Positions 53,976-64,000 of a stretch of 64,000 nt of DNA are shown here, piece by piece. The position numbers were made by a program, and so were the translations under genes. Under the pieces are notes generated by a model. That model was not told where the DNA came from, did not search any database, and was given only the letters and a program-made list of their open reading frames with translations. The stretch lies in NCBI GenBank assembly GCA_032629725.1, contig JAFEVB010000007.1:372001-436000 (forward strand), written 5' to 3'. Positions within the stretch are counted from its first letter, which is position 1, and each line of letters opens with the position of its first letter. The stretch comes from Gremmenia infestans (lineage: Eukaryota; Ascomycota; Leotiomycetes; Helotiales; Hamatocanthoscyphaceae).

Positions 53976-54953
53976 GGTGGTTGATTGATTGGTAGCTGGT
54001 CTAGTATAACTGAACTATATCATCCGATTTGATACCGAAAATTAGAGGTACGAATGACGCTGGGCTTTTAATGAGAGAAAGAAAGCAGAATAACTATGAT
54101 AGAGATACATGTTTCAAAAAGACAGATATCAATAGCTACCTATATAAACTCCCTTACCTACTTATTCCCTCCCAGACGCGCCACACCTCATCTCCTCCGA
54201 GGGTGTAAAGGCCTATATATCCAAACCAGGAACCCCTCCGTTTACTCCGTTTCCCTACTGCCTCTTTAGTAACCCCGTCCCGCATACAAGTCAAGAATAC
54301 CTACGCTTACGCTCCGTACGGAGGTATTATAACCCATTCCGGCTCTTGTTTAGCCTTACGCCAAAGGGGCAGTTGCGTAGAAATGACTTGACAGGCATGA
54401 CGTGCATCAGGGCTTTGCACATGCCGAGAACCGAGCCTTACTAAGAAGAGGATGGTTTCCATTTGAACTGCGAGGACTCCGTTTATACGTCCGTAAATGC
54501 AGGGATTTATAGTTTATTGGAAGATAAGGGGATTGAAAGGCTGCTGTTATAGTACGGAGGATTAAGGACCTAGGTATTGGATGTAAGGGTTTTGAGAAGT
54601 CCAGACTCGTTTCGTTTACGGAGTATGCAGCATTAGGGGGCAAGAATCTCGGCTCTGCCGATGTATGAACTGCCGGGACTAAAGTGATTTGTAGGTAAGT
54701 CAAGTACTATAGTTTATAAACAAACTAGAAGATTTATAAATGCCTCACATTTACGAATAAACTAGAATAAATATAATATACACGACACTAAATTTTCCAG
54801 CTAAAGAGTAGAAGTTCCTACCGCTACCTAAACCTCATTGCTTAACTCATTCTATGCATGTAATATAGTCGGCCCAAATATTAGGCACAAATATCTGGTC
54901 CAGTTCAATATCTCCATTATAAAGGACTACGTAGCTTTCATCCAATCAACTTC
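53976..54953. other. intergenic with palindrome and AT-rich end
   Basis: Contains the perfect 12-bp palindrome CTCCGTACGGAG at 54312-54323 and TACGGAGTA at 54617-54625. The stretch after 54700 is AT-rich. A 98-codon minus-strand frame (54407-54703) is judged random. Confidence 0.5.
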
Positions 54954-56366
54954 CTATTTATCAGCTTCTGCCAACCTCAAACCATCATCCTGAGCAAGCT
55001 GGTCTTGTGTTATGTTGCGATTTAGCTCAGACAAGTATATGTCAAACTGTCCAGATATCTTTATAATATCTTGTAATTCAGCAAAATTCAGCTTTGTCGC
55101 CTTCCACTGCGTATACTGTCGAACAAGTGTAATAGCATTCCGAATTTCCCTCCCATTCATCTTATTTTTGGCAAGCTCCTCAACGTTATCTTTTAGGTCA
55201 GCGAAGTCGAGGTTCTCTTCTTTGAGGTCTGCAAGCCGTTCAATGAAGTTCTCCCAAACCTTTGCACGCTTCACGTGATCAAGTTTCGGGTAATGAAGCG
55301 CGAGCTGGATACGAGACTTGAAAGCCTCATCGAATGTTCCAACGCGATTACTAGTAAGTATGAGTATCCCATCATAGTACTCGAGGACTCTCAGAAAAAT
55401 CGATACGAGCGCATTCCGCCGCAAATCAACCAAGCTTCGCTGCTCTAGAAAGACGTCAGCCTCGTCTAGCAAGACGACACCTTTCCAGATCTTGCCAAGA
55501 TGCAGTACTGATTCGAGGTAGGTTTCAACTTCTTCTGGCTCGGTCCCAATATCTCCGCAAGTAACACGATATAAAGGCTTCTGGGCAATCTCTGCCACAC
55601 TCTCAGCCGTGAGAGTCTTGCCGGTTCCAGGCCCGCCGTGAAGTAGCAAGATCAGACCATTGCCCTTCCCGTGAATCAAATCTGTGGACTTTTCTGAGTC
55701 TAGCTGCTTGCTTATCAGAGCCTGGATAAGGTCCTTGGTCTTGTTCGCGAGTACAAGGCTCTGGAATGCCTTTTTGTTCCAGACAACGTCATCCATTCTG
55801 TCGACCCGTAGATCAACCCAGCGTTTTCGCTGTAAGTTGAAGCCTTTGATAGACACTGGAAGCAAGTAGATAAATTTTTCATCCGGTGGATCTTTTCGTT
55901 GCATAATTTCCGAGCCCAAATCATCCTTAAAGTCTTCAGACACATTGCCTTTTTGCCTTTCAAATTGCTTCTTGTGGAGCTCTCGGTATGTCATTAAATC
56001 GATCATGAAACGTTCATCTGCTGAGCGATCCCGGTCGTGAATATCATCATCATCATGATAAGATACTAGATGTTTAAATCTGCACTTCCAGAACGTTTCG
56101 CCGCGTTTCTTAAGTCGCTGTTTTAGGTATTCGTCTGCAAAGGCCAGAGGGAAAAGATTCAGGTCATTTATATTCAACTCGGATTGTTCTTGCTTGTCAT
56201 GTACCTCGAGAGATAAATCAAGATTCGAGTGAACTCGTGAGAATGTCCCGTCGAATTTCCACGACCAGCCTGAAATTGTCCAGCTGTGGACGGAGTTGTT
56301 GAGCTTTGCTGAAGGTTGCTCAGAACTTCCTGTGAGGCGCCCTAGCGTCTCGACATAACTTGCCAT
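54954..56366 (-). CDS. AAA ATPase domain half of an interrupted DUF7025-AAA gene
   Basis: 470 codons from ATG 56366 to 54954. The N-terminal 200 residues (VHSWTISGWSWKFDGTFSRVHSNLDL, then YLLPVSIKGFNLQRKRWVDLRVDRM) are the second part of the DUF7025 region. The AAA module follows: Walker A HGGPGTGKTLTAESVAE, Walker B VVLLDEADVFLEQRS, sensor/Arg region LILTSNRVGTFDEAFKSRIQLALHYP and lid MNGREIRNAI. It is in the same frame as the upstream half (56394-57839), separated only by TGA 56394-56396 and nine sense codons. In this fungal family both parts normally form one protein of about 900 aa. So this is either a nonsense-mutated allele (CGA to TGA would do it), a sequence error, or a separate truncated ATPase. 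Function of the family is unknown. Confidence 0.75.
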   Translation of the reverse strand: MASYVETLGRLTGSSEQPSAKLNNSVHSWTISGWSWKFDGTFSRVHSNLDLSLEVHDKQEQSELNINDLNLFPLAFADEYLKQRLKKRGETFWKCRFKHLVSYHDDDDIHDRDRSADERFMIDLMTYRELHKKQFERQKGNVSEDFKDDLGSEIMQRKDPPDEKFIYLLPVSIKGFNLQRKRWVDLRVDRMDDVVWNKKAFQSLVLANKTKDLIQALISKQLDSEKSTDLIHGKGNGLILLLHGGPGTGKTLTAESVAEIAQKPLYRVTCGDIGTEPEEVETYLESVLHLGKIWKGVVLLDEADVFLEQRSLVDLRRNALVSIFLRVLEYYDGILILTSNRVGTFDEAFKSRIQLALHYPKLDHVKRAKVWENFIERLADLKEENLDFADLKDNVEELAKNKMNGREIRNAITLVRQYTQWKATKLNFAELQDIIKISGQFDIYLSELNRNITQDQLAQDDGLRLAEADK

Positions 56367-56393
56367 GGGGTTATCTTTCTTGTTCGAGGTCCT

Positions 56394-57839
56394 TCAGACA
56401 GTGTGTTTAGAGAGCTCGGATCTGGGGTAGAACCCTCTGGTATCTTGGCCTTTCCGCTCAACAAGAACCTCACCAGGCCTGAAAAGATATTTGATGTATT
56501 GCAAGCGTATTTTATTTCGTTCCAACAACGAGTCAACCTGGCTATACTCGTCTCGGTACATCGAGTATATGTACTCCAAGAGACAGCTTAGTCTCTTTCG
56601 GCGTTGTTCGGGTAGTGCTTCTAGGTACTGATGAATAACAGAACGAGAGTGGTATATGAAGAGATATGGCGCTGGAACCTCTTCTCCCTGTTGGCTAATC
56701 GTATCGGCGAATTCAGTCAACTCAGGTGCTGTCTTCAGAGATTCTGTCAGGGACAATACCAGATCGTCTGATATGATCGAGATAGACTCTTCTGTATGTT
56801 CAACAGGTGGGAAGACACCGGATTCTTCATCGTACTTTGCCTCTTTACTTTCGAGTAGTGGTGACTTCAGCATATCATACGTGCGATAGACAACGAACGC
56901 AACAGTTGCATGCTTTTTCAAATATGCCGAAACATTCGATAATGGAAGACTGCTCTTTAGTACTCTTGAGCTATTCTGTCCGAAAACCCATTGCGGAGCG
57001 TCTAAGTACACGGTCGAGCTGTTGTCTCCGCCCAAGCGGTGTAGAATCTTATATTGGGGTGGCTCTTGTTCTCTCAAGGCATTTGCTCTCCTCTGGAGGG
57101 CTTCTATGTTTGCAAGAAGCTTGTGTAAGTCAGAAATGGGCTCATCCGGAATGTCCAAAGGTTGTGGATGGATATATGCTAGATTGGCCGATGCCATTGA
57201 GCTGCCGAAAAGGTTCGAAGGTGCGGCAACACCATTGTAATCAGGCCTCAAGACGCCGCTACTGGCCATATGATTGGTAGAATGCACACCATCGACTCTC
57301 CTCTCTGGGGTCTTTGTGCCTGGCCCGGCCGATGCTGCCCGGTCTAGTCTAATGCTGTCCTGCTCCTGACGCGCCATCATAAGTCTCTTTTCCTCCTGCT
57401 GCTCCAAAAGCATTAACTCCATCTGATAATATTGAAGTGCGTTGTTTTCCACACTGCCTCCTCCTGGATCACCTGGATTATAGTAGTTGGCGATATCTTC
57501 GGGAGGCTTTGCAGGAGCTAAGGGGCGTGACAGTACTGCCCCTGAGCGTTGATTGCGACCTTGGAGGGCAAGCAGATTACGAGCGTTAATGTCACTGTCT
57601 CGGCTGCAGTCGTCAGATATACTTTTCGGTATATGAAGAGTTTGGAGGAGCCCTGTAACAGTCGAATCAGGCTCGCTAGGCCGCTCTCTATCTTTAACCG
57701 AGTTGAGGTCTACGGGATGGACGAAATTCGAGGTATGTGGAGCTGTCGCAGATCGAGTTGATAGGGGGTGATGAGTTGGGGAATTTAGAGGGTGGGGATG
57801 CTGGTCGTCTTCGTGGTGTTGGTAGCTGTCAAGGTCCAT
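56394..57839 (-). CDS. N-terminal DUF7025-containing half of the interrupted AAA ATPase gene
   Basis: From ATG 57839 the frame runs to TGA 56394-56396, 481 codons. The first 290 residues are polar and low-complexity with His/Pro/Gln patches and a coiled coil (YYQMELMLLEQQEEKRLMMARQEQ). Then LHKLLANIEALQRRANALREQEPPQYKILHRLGG starts the DUF7025 region, which continues to IKYLFRPGEVLVERKGQDTRGFYPRSEL. The text breaks off in the middle of the domain and resumes after the TGA, so this is one gene with the AAA half at 54954-56366. A different frame from ATG 58026 (66 codons, acidic, ending 57829) overlaps the start. It could be an upstream frame, or the real N-terminus followed by a frameshift. 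Confidence 0.7.
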   Translation of the reverse strand: MDLDSYQHHEDDQHPHPLNSPTHHPLSTRSATAPHTSNFVHPVDLNSVKDRERPSEPDSTVTGLLQTLHIPKSISDDCSRDSDINARNLLALQGRNQRSGAVLSRPLAPAKPPEDIANYYNPGDPGGGSVENNALQYYQMELMLLEQQEEKRLMMARQEQDSIRLDRAASAGPGTKTPERRVDGVHSTNHMASSGVLRPDYNGVAAPSNLFGSSMASANLAYIHPQPLDIPDEPISDLHKLLANIEALQRRANALREQEPPQYKILHRLGGDNSSTVYLDAPQWVFGQNSSRVLKSSLPLSNVSAYLKKHATVAFVVYRTYDMLKSPLLESKEAKYDEESGVFPPVEHTEESISIISDDLVLSLTESLKTAPELTEFADTISQQGEEVPAPYLFIYHSRSVIHQYLEALPEQRRKRLSCLLEYIYSMYRDEYSQVDSLLERNKIRLQYIKYLFRPGEVLVERKGQDTRGFYPRSELSKHTV

Positions 57840-58026
57840 CGCTATACTCGTTGTTATCCTCTCTATTATCTTCTTCGCTGCCTTCTTCTTCGTCGCCTTG
57901 GCTGTCGTGTTCGACCACGCCGTGAGTTCGTGCGAATCTGTCGGGGAGGTAGGGGTTTCGAGCCTTCTCAGCCTTGCGAGGGTCACTTCGTGGAACAGCT
58001 GAGGCTGGAGAAGACCGAGGTAGCAT
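57829..58026 (-). CDS. 66-codon upstream frame overlapping the DUF7025-AAA start
   Basis: ATG 58026 opens a frame (LPRSSPASAVPRSDPRKAEK, then an Asp/Glu-rich tail) that ends at 57829, 11 bases past the ATG at 57839 in another frame. Its composition is protein-like. It is either a uORF, or the original N-terminus of the AAA gene cut off by a frameshift. Confidence 0.35.
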   Translation of the reverse strand: MLPRSSPASAVPRSDPRKAEKARNPYLPDRFARTHGVVEHDSQGDEEEGSEEDNREDNNEYSDGP

Positions 58027-58516
58027 TGTCAGTCTATGGAGCTGGATGTGATAGAGAAGCAGTGGACAGCTGAAAAAGCATCGAGCACGAAAGTATAACA
58101 AACACGGAAATATGTTTATTAGAAGAATATAAGGTGCAAATGCTGAGCTTATTGCCCACCGGTAGCGTTTCTCTTTCGCCACGACAGTCCCTGCCTTGTT
58201 GGTCACACCGGAAATGCATGTGCAAGGTGCAGCAAATGCAGCCCCAAACAAGGCAGAAAAAGGTGGACGACGTGGAAATGGAAGAGTTGCCGCCTACATT
58301 ATGGAAAAGTAATCTGCTTCTCGTTTCTTTAACGTAATTTAAAAGGTCGCTTGGATCTAGTCATCTCCATCATTCATCAAACATTACGACTCTTGTTGGC
58401 TCCGTGGTTTACTCCAAGCTTGAATTGCAACGATATAGAGTGTGACTGATACCATTTCTTAAGAGGGTGCAAAGATCACACCGATACAAAGTCCCAGAAA
58501 GCTCGAAGGGAAGGTT
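58027..58516. other. divergent promoter of the AAA gene and DUF7708 gene
   Basis: 490 bp between two head-to-head genes. No repeats or clear motifs noted. Confidence 0.5.
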
Positions 58517-60473
58517 ATGGCAGACACTCAGACCTTCTCGATTTGGTACACAGCGGATGAAAGAAACCAGATGTTAGTATATTTTTCAGTGACCAAAACG
58601 TGTCATGGTATACATGCTAATTTAAGAAATCGCGCTGTAGAAAGGATCCTGCGCGCCAGGCTTTCGATGTAGCTCTTGCTATTTTTAAGTCCGAATTATC
58701 GAAAGACAAAGCAAAACTTCAATGGATAGAGGATTCAAAACTTGGGAATTTGCAAGAAGTTCTTGCTGCAGTCAATCGCGAACGAACACAGTACGAGCTC
58801 CGTAAAGGATACTCTGCCACCAGCCAATGTCTGTGTCGTCTCTCAGAACGACTGCTTTATTACGGAAACATCATGGATGTTCTGATCCAGCAGCATCCCG
58901 AGTATGTGTCGTTAGTTTGGGGCGCCATGAGATTCCTTGTCGTGGTTAGTATACGCCCTTCTGACTGCATCCTTTCCAACGCCTAGAAGACTTTTTCATT
59001 TCCAAGACGAAAGTGTATGGCTCTCAAATGTCTGACGTTAGAAGAGTATTCGACATAGCTTTAGCCAACTAAGAAACAGAGAGACCCATGCTTACAGGGG
59101 CATAAAGACTCTTGACTTGCTAGTAAAAGTGTCCTCTGCGCGTTGGAACTTTTCTGTTTATTATTGCTGACTATCCCCAGGGAGTCGTCAATCAGCAGAA
59201 GCTGATATCTCGATTATCACGTGGACTTTGCCAGATTGCAGAGGTGTTGCCTAGAGCAGAACTTATAATGCGATTATATCCAATCCCTGGTGTCAGGCAT
59301 CTCATTTCCAACATGTACGCACATATCCTGAAGTTCCTGGTCCGGTCACTTCGTTGGTACCAAGAGTCCAAACTATCACATCTCATCCATGCTATCACAA
59401 GACCAGTTGAACTTCGTTTCGACGACTTGATCGAGGAGATACGCTTGCTGTCTAGTAATATGGATAAACTTGCTTTGGCAAGTGGTCACGCCGAACAACG
59501 CGACATGCACACCGAGCAAAAACAGGCGTGCAATGAGCAGAAACGACTGGAAAAGAAAGTGGATCATTTGACCAAGCTAGTTGAACAACTCAGAGAGACC
59601 ATTGTCACCGATCAGGCAATAAACGCATCAACTCGAATCGAATTGCGCCAAGACTTGTCGGACATTCAAGTAGCCCAGCTTCTCAGTCTCATCTCCAACA
59701 GTGCTCTACTTGATCCCATCAAAAGCCTCCAAGCAGCACTATTTATGCGAAGCAGGCGCCACCAAAGAGAGAGAAATGGGGGACCTTCGTTCTTGAATAA
59801 TAAGAAGTTAACTGATTGGAATACCATTGGACGGTCAGAACTCGTCATTCTTCAAGGCACACGCAGGCTTCGATTTGAGATCAAGGATTTCTGCAGCGGT
59901 TCCATTACGCTACTCCGACAAAAGCAAACACCTGTTATCTGGGCTCTGAAAGCAATTGAGAGTCACGAAACCCCGGGGAACATGACGTCAACGATCGACC
60001 TTCTGAAGTATCTAATATCTCAAGCTTTGTCTCTAAATAGGACTATCCATACTGACGCGGCAGTCACTCCGCGGCTGAAGTCTTATTGGGAAGCACAGAC
60101 AGAGTCTGATTGGTTCAAAGTACTTGCATCCGTCCTAGAGGGAATCCCTCTGATCTATATCATTATTGATGTCGAACTTTTACATCCATCGCTCCCGGCT
60201 ATAACGGAGGGGTTCAGTTGGCCGGCGTCATTTCATTCGTTGTTCGCTGGTTTCATAGAGCGAAATATTAAAACTATTCTGAAAGTTGCACTGGTTGGCT
60301 ATGGATCACCTATTATCAACTCTTCTATGAACCAAAACCTTCGGGATTCGATTATTCCTATAGTTGGTTCCGGTCGCTCGCGAAGAGGCCCAGAAAAAGT
60401 TGGAAGCAGACGTTCGGTGCGTGGGGGAAAGACTAATCAACCTCGCAGAAATTGGGGAATCCGATTTAAATAA
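58517..60473 (+). CDS. DUF7708-domain fungal protein
   Basis: Three exons: 58517-58572, 58641-58944 and 59181-60473 (introns 68 and 236 bp), about 550 aa. Splicing yields MADTQTFSIWYTADERNQIK, then DPARQAFDVALAIFKSELSKD, and joins AMRFLVV to GVVNQQKLISRLSRGL. NIMDVLIQQHPEYVSLVWGAMRFL and LYAHILKFLVRSLRWYQ-type text match the DUF7708 domain, which sits at the N-terminus of many fungal NLR/STAND-like proteins and also in stand-alone proteins. A coiled coil (HTEQKQACNEQKRLEKKVDHLTKLVEQLRE region) follows, then a conserved C-terminal region (VILQGTRRLRFEIKDFCSGSITLL; PLIYIIIDVELLHPSLPAITEGFSWP) without a P-loop. The tail is Arg/Lys-rich. A +1 frame also reads well after about 60363, so a frameshift at the end is possible. 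Function unknown. Confidence 0.75.
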
Positions 60474-61723
60474 AGAAATACCAGGATAAAAAATAATAAA
60501 ACTGTATTGTTCTGCATTTAAAAAAGCACCAGAGAATAAAAAGTGCTATAAAATAATAGTACTACTTTAAAAAATTACACTTCTTCGATAGTTTAATATA
60601 AGAGTATCTATAATAGTATAAAAGAAGAGAACTTAGACACGAGGCTTGATATTGATTCGTTTTTTAGAATATAAAGCTAAAGAGAGAAAGTTAGTAATAA
60701 GAAGCAGAAGTGGTCTTTTAGACATCGCTTTAGGTGACGTGACCAGATCACGTTCTAGTATTCTCTGAGGTTAGCCTCAATATCATCAACACCATGCCCA
60801 GCAAATTTGCTGGACTCATAAATAACGGAGAAGTACCACGGAAAATCGCAGATAATATGGCAAGGCTTTTGGTAACCCTAGACCCGGTGGACGAAGATGA
60901 TAGGGCCGTAGAAATGGGCCGTAATCTACGGGTGGAAGGTTTGAAGTTGTTGAAGAAGGGAGGCTCATTCAACACACGAAAGTATATTCCCCGTTGCGTA
61001 TGAGTTGCATGATCTTTTGGCGGTATATAGCCATGACCACACGAAGTGACCGTGAATTAGTATGGGCAGAACATGGGAACATCGAGAAAGTTTTGGTTTG
61101 AAAATTGCCTCGCTGCCATCTGAACATTGCAGTTCCGGCGTTGATTTACCGCTTGAAAGCACGAAGTAATCGTGGAGAGTGTTGGCATTCTGGAGAAGTC
61201 TTTCGTCTGAATCAAGCAGCTCTTTATGTGTCCGTTTGTTGGAATTTTAATGTCTGCTTAGTACTTTGAGTCTTTTCCTGTAGCAGCCACTTGGATCTTA
61301 CCAATCTATGGCATTTTTATTCTCCGAGGTGGAGTAGTTGAGCAGAAGCACTAGCTCCGGGAGGAGGCCGAGCGGCTATTATTATACTTGGCTTAGAAGC
61401 TCTTTAAAAATACTACTTCGGCCTTTTGTTTGGTCTAAATATCGCATAACTCGCTTTCCGGAGATAACGGAGCAAATATCGTTGGTTACGTCTTGCGTCT
61501 TGCATCTTGCATCCAGTTCGTTTCGTACCACTTAGGCCCATTTGGTAAGCGCTATAGTTAGGAGCTGCATACTCGATCCAACTCAACTCAAAATCACTTA
61601 GACTTTGTTGGCCACGGTGTGCTAGGTAAAAATGCATTGCAATGATTCCAGTATATAATCTTGCGTTGTATCCCTCTCGTTGTTTTCAAACCAACGTTTT
61701 CTTCAATTCCATATTCCGCCATA
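60474..61723. other. AT-rich region with possible transposase relic
   Basis: 60474-60720 is strongly AT-rich and non-coding. A 69-codon frame (60794-61003) is not recognised. Around 61325-61440 a frame with two TAG stops reads LREEAERLLLYLA, resembling the Glu/Leu/Arg-rich C-terminus of pogo/Fot1-type transposases. I treat this as a possible RIP-mutated remnant only. Confidence 0.35.
60794..61003 (+). CDS. short unrecognised open reading frame
   Basis: An ATG-started frame of 69 aa (PSKFAGLINNGEVPRKIADN start) with balanced composition and a Lys/Gly-rich end. It stands alone in AT-rich, possibly repeat-derived sequence. It may be a gene fragment or chance; no family recognised. Confidence 0.25.
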   Translation: MPSKFAGLINNGEVPRKIADNMARLLVTLDPVDEDDRAVEMGRNLRVEGLKLLKKGGSFNTRKYIPRCV

Positions 61724-62881
61724 ATGACTGCTTCAAGAAAGCCAATTTCTCTACTCCTAGGAGCTGGAAACTTTTCCAATGATCCATCAAGGATCAAAGA
61801 TCAACGAGAAATTATTAATCTTGCGCGAAAGAATTACATCAAGACAATTGATACTGCCCGCCATTATGTTGAGCATCCTGTATCATGTCTACGTCGCGCT
61901 TGCTAATGTTCCACAGTCCCACGGACAATCCGAAACTTTTCTTGGAAATGAGGTTGTCTCTTCTGAGTTTGAGATTATTACTAAAGCTTCAGGAGGTGTA
62001 GTACCTGGTGGTTTGTGTAAAGAAGGAGTTATCAAAGGCTGGGCTGAAAGCCAAGCCGCTCTGAATGTAGAACGAGTATGTCTTTATTCATCCCACAAGT
62101 CTTCATTGACTAAAAGAGTTTCTCAACAGGTTACAACATATCTCATCCACGTCCCTGACGAGGATACTTCTATCGCCGACACGATGGAAGGAATCCAAGA
62201 ACTTCATCTAGCTGGAAAATTTGACAAGGTAAGACAATTTTTACTTGCCTTTGATCTATTCACTGTCCACCTCTGACCAAATTCTAGTTTGGACTGTCCA
62301 ACTTCTCTCCTCAGCAAGTAGAAGAATGCTACGATTACGCCAAGTCGAAAGGCTATATCCTTCCCACCTGCTACCAGAGCATATACGGCCTCGTTTCTCG
62401 TAAGAACGAGAAAGAGCTCTTTCCACTCCTCCGCCGCCTCGGCATGTTTATCCAAGCATATTCACCCCTCGCATCAGGCTTTCTGATCAAGACGCCAGAT
62501 GATGTTCGCGCAGGGGTAGGAAACTTCGATCCTTCGACCGTTCTTGGCAAGGTTTTGCAAGATATGTACGCGACAGACAGTCTTTTAGAATATTTGCAAA
62601 GGTACGGCGAATTGGCAGAGGAAATTGGGAGTTCGAGGGTCGGGCTGGCGTGCCGGTGGGTTGTGTGGAATTCTGCTTTGAGGGAGGATCTGGGAGATTG
62701 CATGATTTCTGGTGCTAGCCGCGCGAAACAGCTTCAAGATGTGATATATGAAATAAAGAAAGGTCCATTGGAGGACAGCGTTGTTGAGAGGTTGGAAAAA
62801 ATGTGGAAGGATATTGAGGATGATGCTCCGGGGGACAACTTTTCGACTTTTAGGAGACTGCAGAAAGCTGGTGTGCTTTGA
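61724..62881 (+). CDS. aldo-keto reductase, AKR7 / aflatoxin-aldehyde-reductase-like
   Basis: Four exons: 61724-61867, 61917-62075, 62130-62228 and 62288-62881 (introns 49, 54 and 59 bp, all phase 0); 331 aa. The catalytic tetrad is visible after splicing: D43 and Y48 in IDTARHY, K71 in IITKASG and H108 in YLIHVPD. FGLSNFSPQQVEECYDYA and YQSIYGLVSRKNEKELFPLLRRL are typical of AKR7-type fungal reductases, and ISGASRAKQL is the NADPH-binding C-terminal block. These NADPH enzymes reduce dialdehydes and other reactive carbonyls in the cytosol. No cluster context suggests a specific substrate. Confidence 0.88.
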
Positions 62882-64000
62882 GTTGAACGTTGTGAAGTTT
62901 TACAGCAGTTGAGCAACTTTAAAGTAAGGAATGAGATGGGTGATAAGACCTTCCAAGGGGTTACTCCTCATTCTATTCAAATCATCCGGGAAGTGCATAC
63001 GAAGTACTATTAGATGCATGCTACTAAGCCACTACTAAACCAGCAAAGTATACGCGCGTATGGAGTACCCTTGTTTAAGTTGGAACGAGCTCTGACTCGC
63101 AACGCACCCACTGGTTCTGCATTTTGCTTTCTTTGGTTCTCGATCATCCTTACTAAGAACTAGGAATGGAACGAGAAACATTATCCTCTTTCTTCTTATG
63201 TTTATTGCGCCGCTCTTTTATTGCATTATTAGAATTGGCTACGTTCTTTATAGACCCCCCACCAGTCTGCTCTCTGAATCACTCACAAGTGTCGAGAATT
63301 CAAAAATTTTTCACCAATTTGATATCTCGGATGGCCCGAGTTGTCTATTTTCAAAGCGGAAGGAAGACATGGAGAACTATTAGGCTGCTTAGGCACTGAA
63401 AAGTGTTATAGGTAGCTGCGAAAGGTATGAGTGGGCCTTTTCTCTTGCGTAAAAGGCCTCAGACGATCAAGACTTGGAATAATGTTGAATTTAATCACTT
63501 AGATTGACGAAACTCGCTGGAACCTAATCGGCGGCTTCCCTCTGCCTTCTTCAACATCCAACCTCTAGGTGATCTGGGAGGCTTAAAAGCCCGGGGGGAA
63601 CCACCGATTAGCATTTCCCTCGACAAGGTGTCCACCCCGGCCCCTTTACTTCTTTCCAGAGTTCATTTCCAAAAGTCTGGAGGCAGAATTCGTCAGATGA
63701 TGAAATATCGATCCACATCCCAACTGGCATCTACAGGCTACTTATTTCAATACTCGTCCTAACAAACTACAAGGGGGTCTGCCACTACTTGTACCGCCTA
63801 CCTATACCGCACGTTTCAACTAGGGCTTCAATGCGAGGAGACTCAAGGATGGCCGACGATTATTCAATACCAGCATCACAATGCTAATAATAGATTGTTT
63901 GCAGCTAAGGTGGGACGGTAATGAGGATTGGGGTTTTTCTATACTCTTCAATTGATTTGATGTCCTGGGGGTCTGTCAAACCAGTCTAGCCTATTTAGGT
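62882..64000. other. intergenic or unannotated right edge
   Basis: No convincing gene. A 77-codon frame at 63166-63399 starts with hydrophobic text but is short and unspliced. CACCCACTGGT at about 63106-63116 matches 11 bases of the terminal repeat of the element at 6499-7117, with no partner seen within the window. The last 500 bp, with CCCCGG-type patches near 63590-63645, may be the promoter of a gene beyond the window. Confidence 0.4.

Noticed and set aside
56376..56396. Intron GTCTGA...CAAG to explain the TGA in the AAA gene
   Set aside because: Only 21 nt with a poor donor; other donor/acceptor pairs nearby do not keep the frame.
60363..60480. Alternative frame at the DUF7708 C-terminus (VPVAREEAQKKLEAD)
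   Set aside because: Reads well, but the basic tail in the main frame agrees with other DUF7708 proteins as I remember them, so I kept the main frame and noted the doubt.
1..64000. CRISPR arrays, rRNA and tRNA genes, bacterial operons
   Set aside because: No regularly spaced repeats, no rRNA-like sequence and no tRNA B-box with a matching acceptor stem were seen. The spliced genes show a fungal nuclear genome. A tRNAscan run would be decisive for tRNAs.

Overview
This is a eukaryotic nuclear window from a filamentous ascomycete (Pezizomycotina). The reasons are dense single genes on both strands, short GT-AG introns (mostly 47-70 bp), and recognisable fungal regulators: an XlnR/Xyr1-type xylanase activator and a NirA/NIT4-type nitrate activator, both Zn2Cys6. 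The XlnR protein resembles Leotiomycetes/Sordariomycetes versions as I remember them. Placement in Leotiomycetes is an inference from memory, not from a search.

Layout. 1-6.4 kb: an eIF2-alpha-type kinase, an RQT4/TRIP4-like zinc-finger protein and a GT90/CAP10 glycosyltransferase. 6.4-7.1 kb: an AT-rich island that is a 619-bp inverted-repeat-flanked, RIP-like element. 7.4-12 kb: a class V PLP enzyme (Egt2/isopenicillin-N-epimerase-like) and a decayed ankyrin-repeat gene. 12-16.8 kb: three co-oriented enzymes (zinc alcohol dehydrogenase, HSL-type esterase, quinone-oxidoreductase-like MDR). 16.8-21 kb: a 4.2-kb gene-free region upstream of xlnR, with microsatellites and a repeated 9-mer. 21-29.7 kb: xlnR, an SRPBCC-domain gene and nirA, so carbon and nitrogen regulators lie side by side. 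31-40 kb: an MFS transporter, the scavenger decapping enzyme DcpS, a GILT-type thiol reductase overlapping it tail to tail, an atypical hexokinase and the splicing factor Cef1/Cdc5. 40.8-53.2 kb: mitochondrial RNA polymerase, a Whi5/Nrm1-type G1/S repressor, a small membrane protein and the SNARE Bos1. 53.5-64 kb: a small cysteine-rich secreted protein found by reading splice sites, an AAA ATPase gene cut by an in-frame TGA, a divergent DUF7708 protein and an AKR7-like aldo-keto reductase.

Most genes are independent housekeeping functions. The accessory parts are the inverted-repeat element, the ankyrin pseudogene, the secreted protein, the interrupted AAA gene next to the DUF7708 gene, and the AT-rich stretches around 4.7-5.1, 60.5-61.7 and 63 kb. 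Exon boundaries were worked out by hand from splice-site consensus, reading frame and family conservation. They have not been checked against RNA data.
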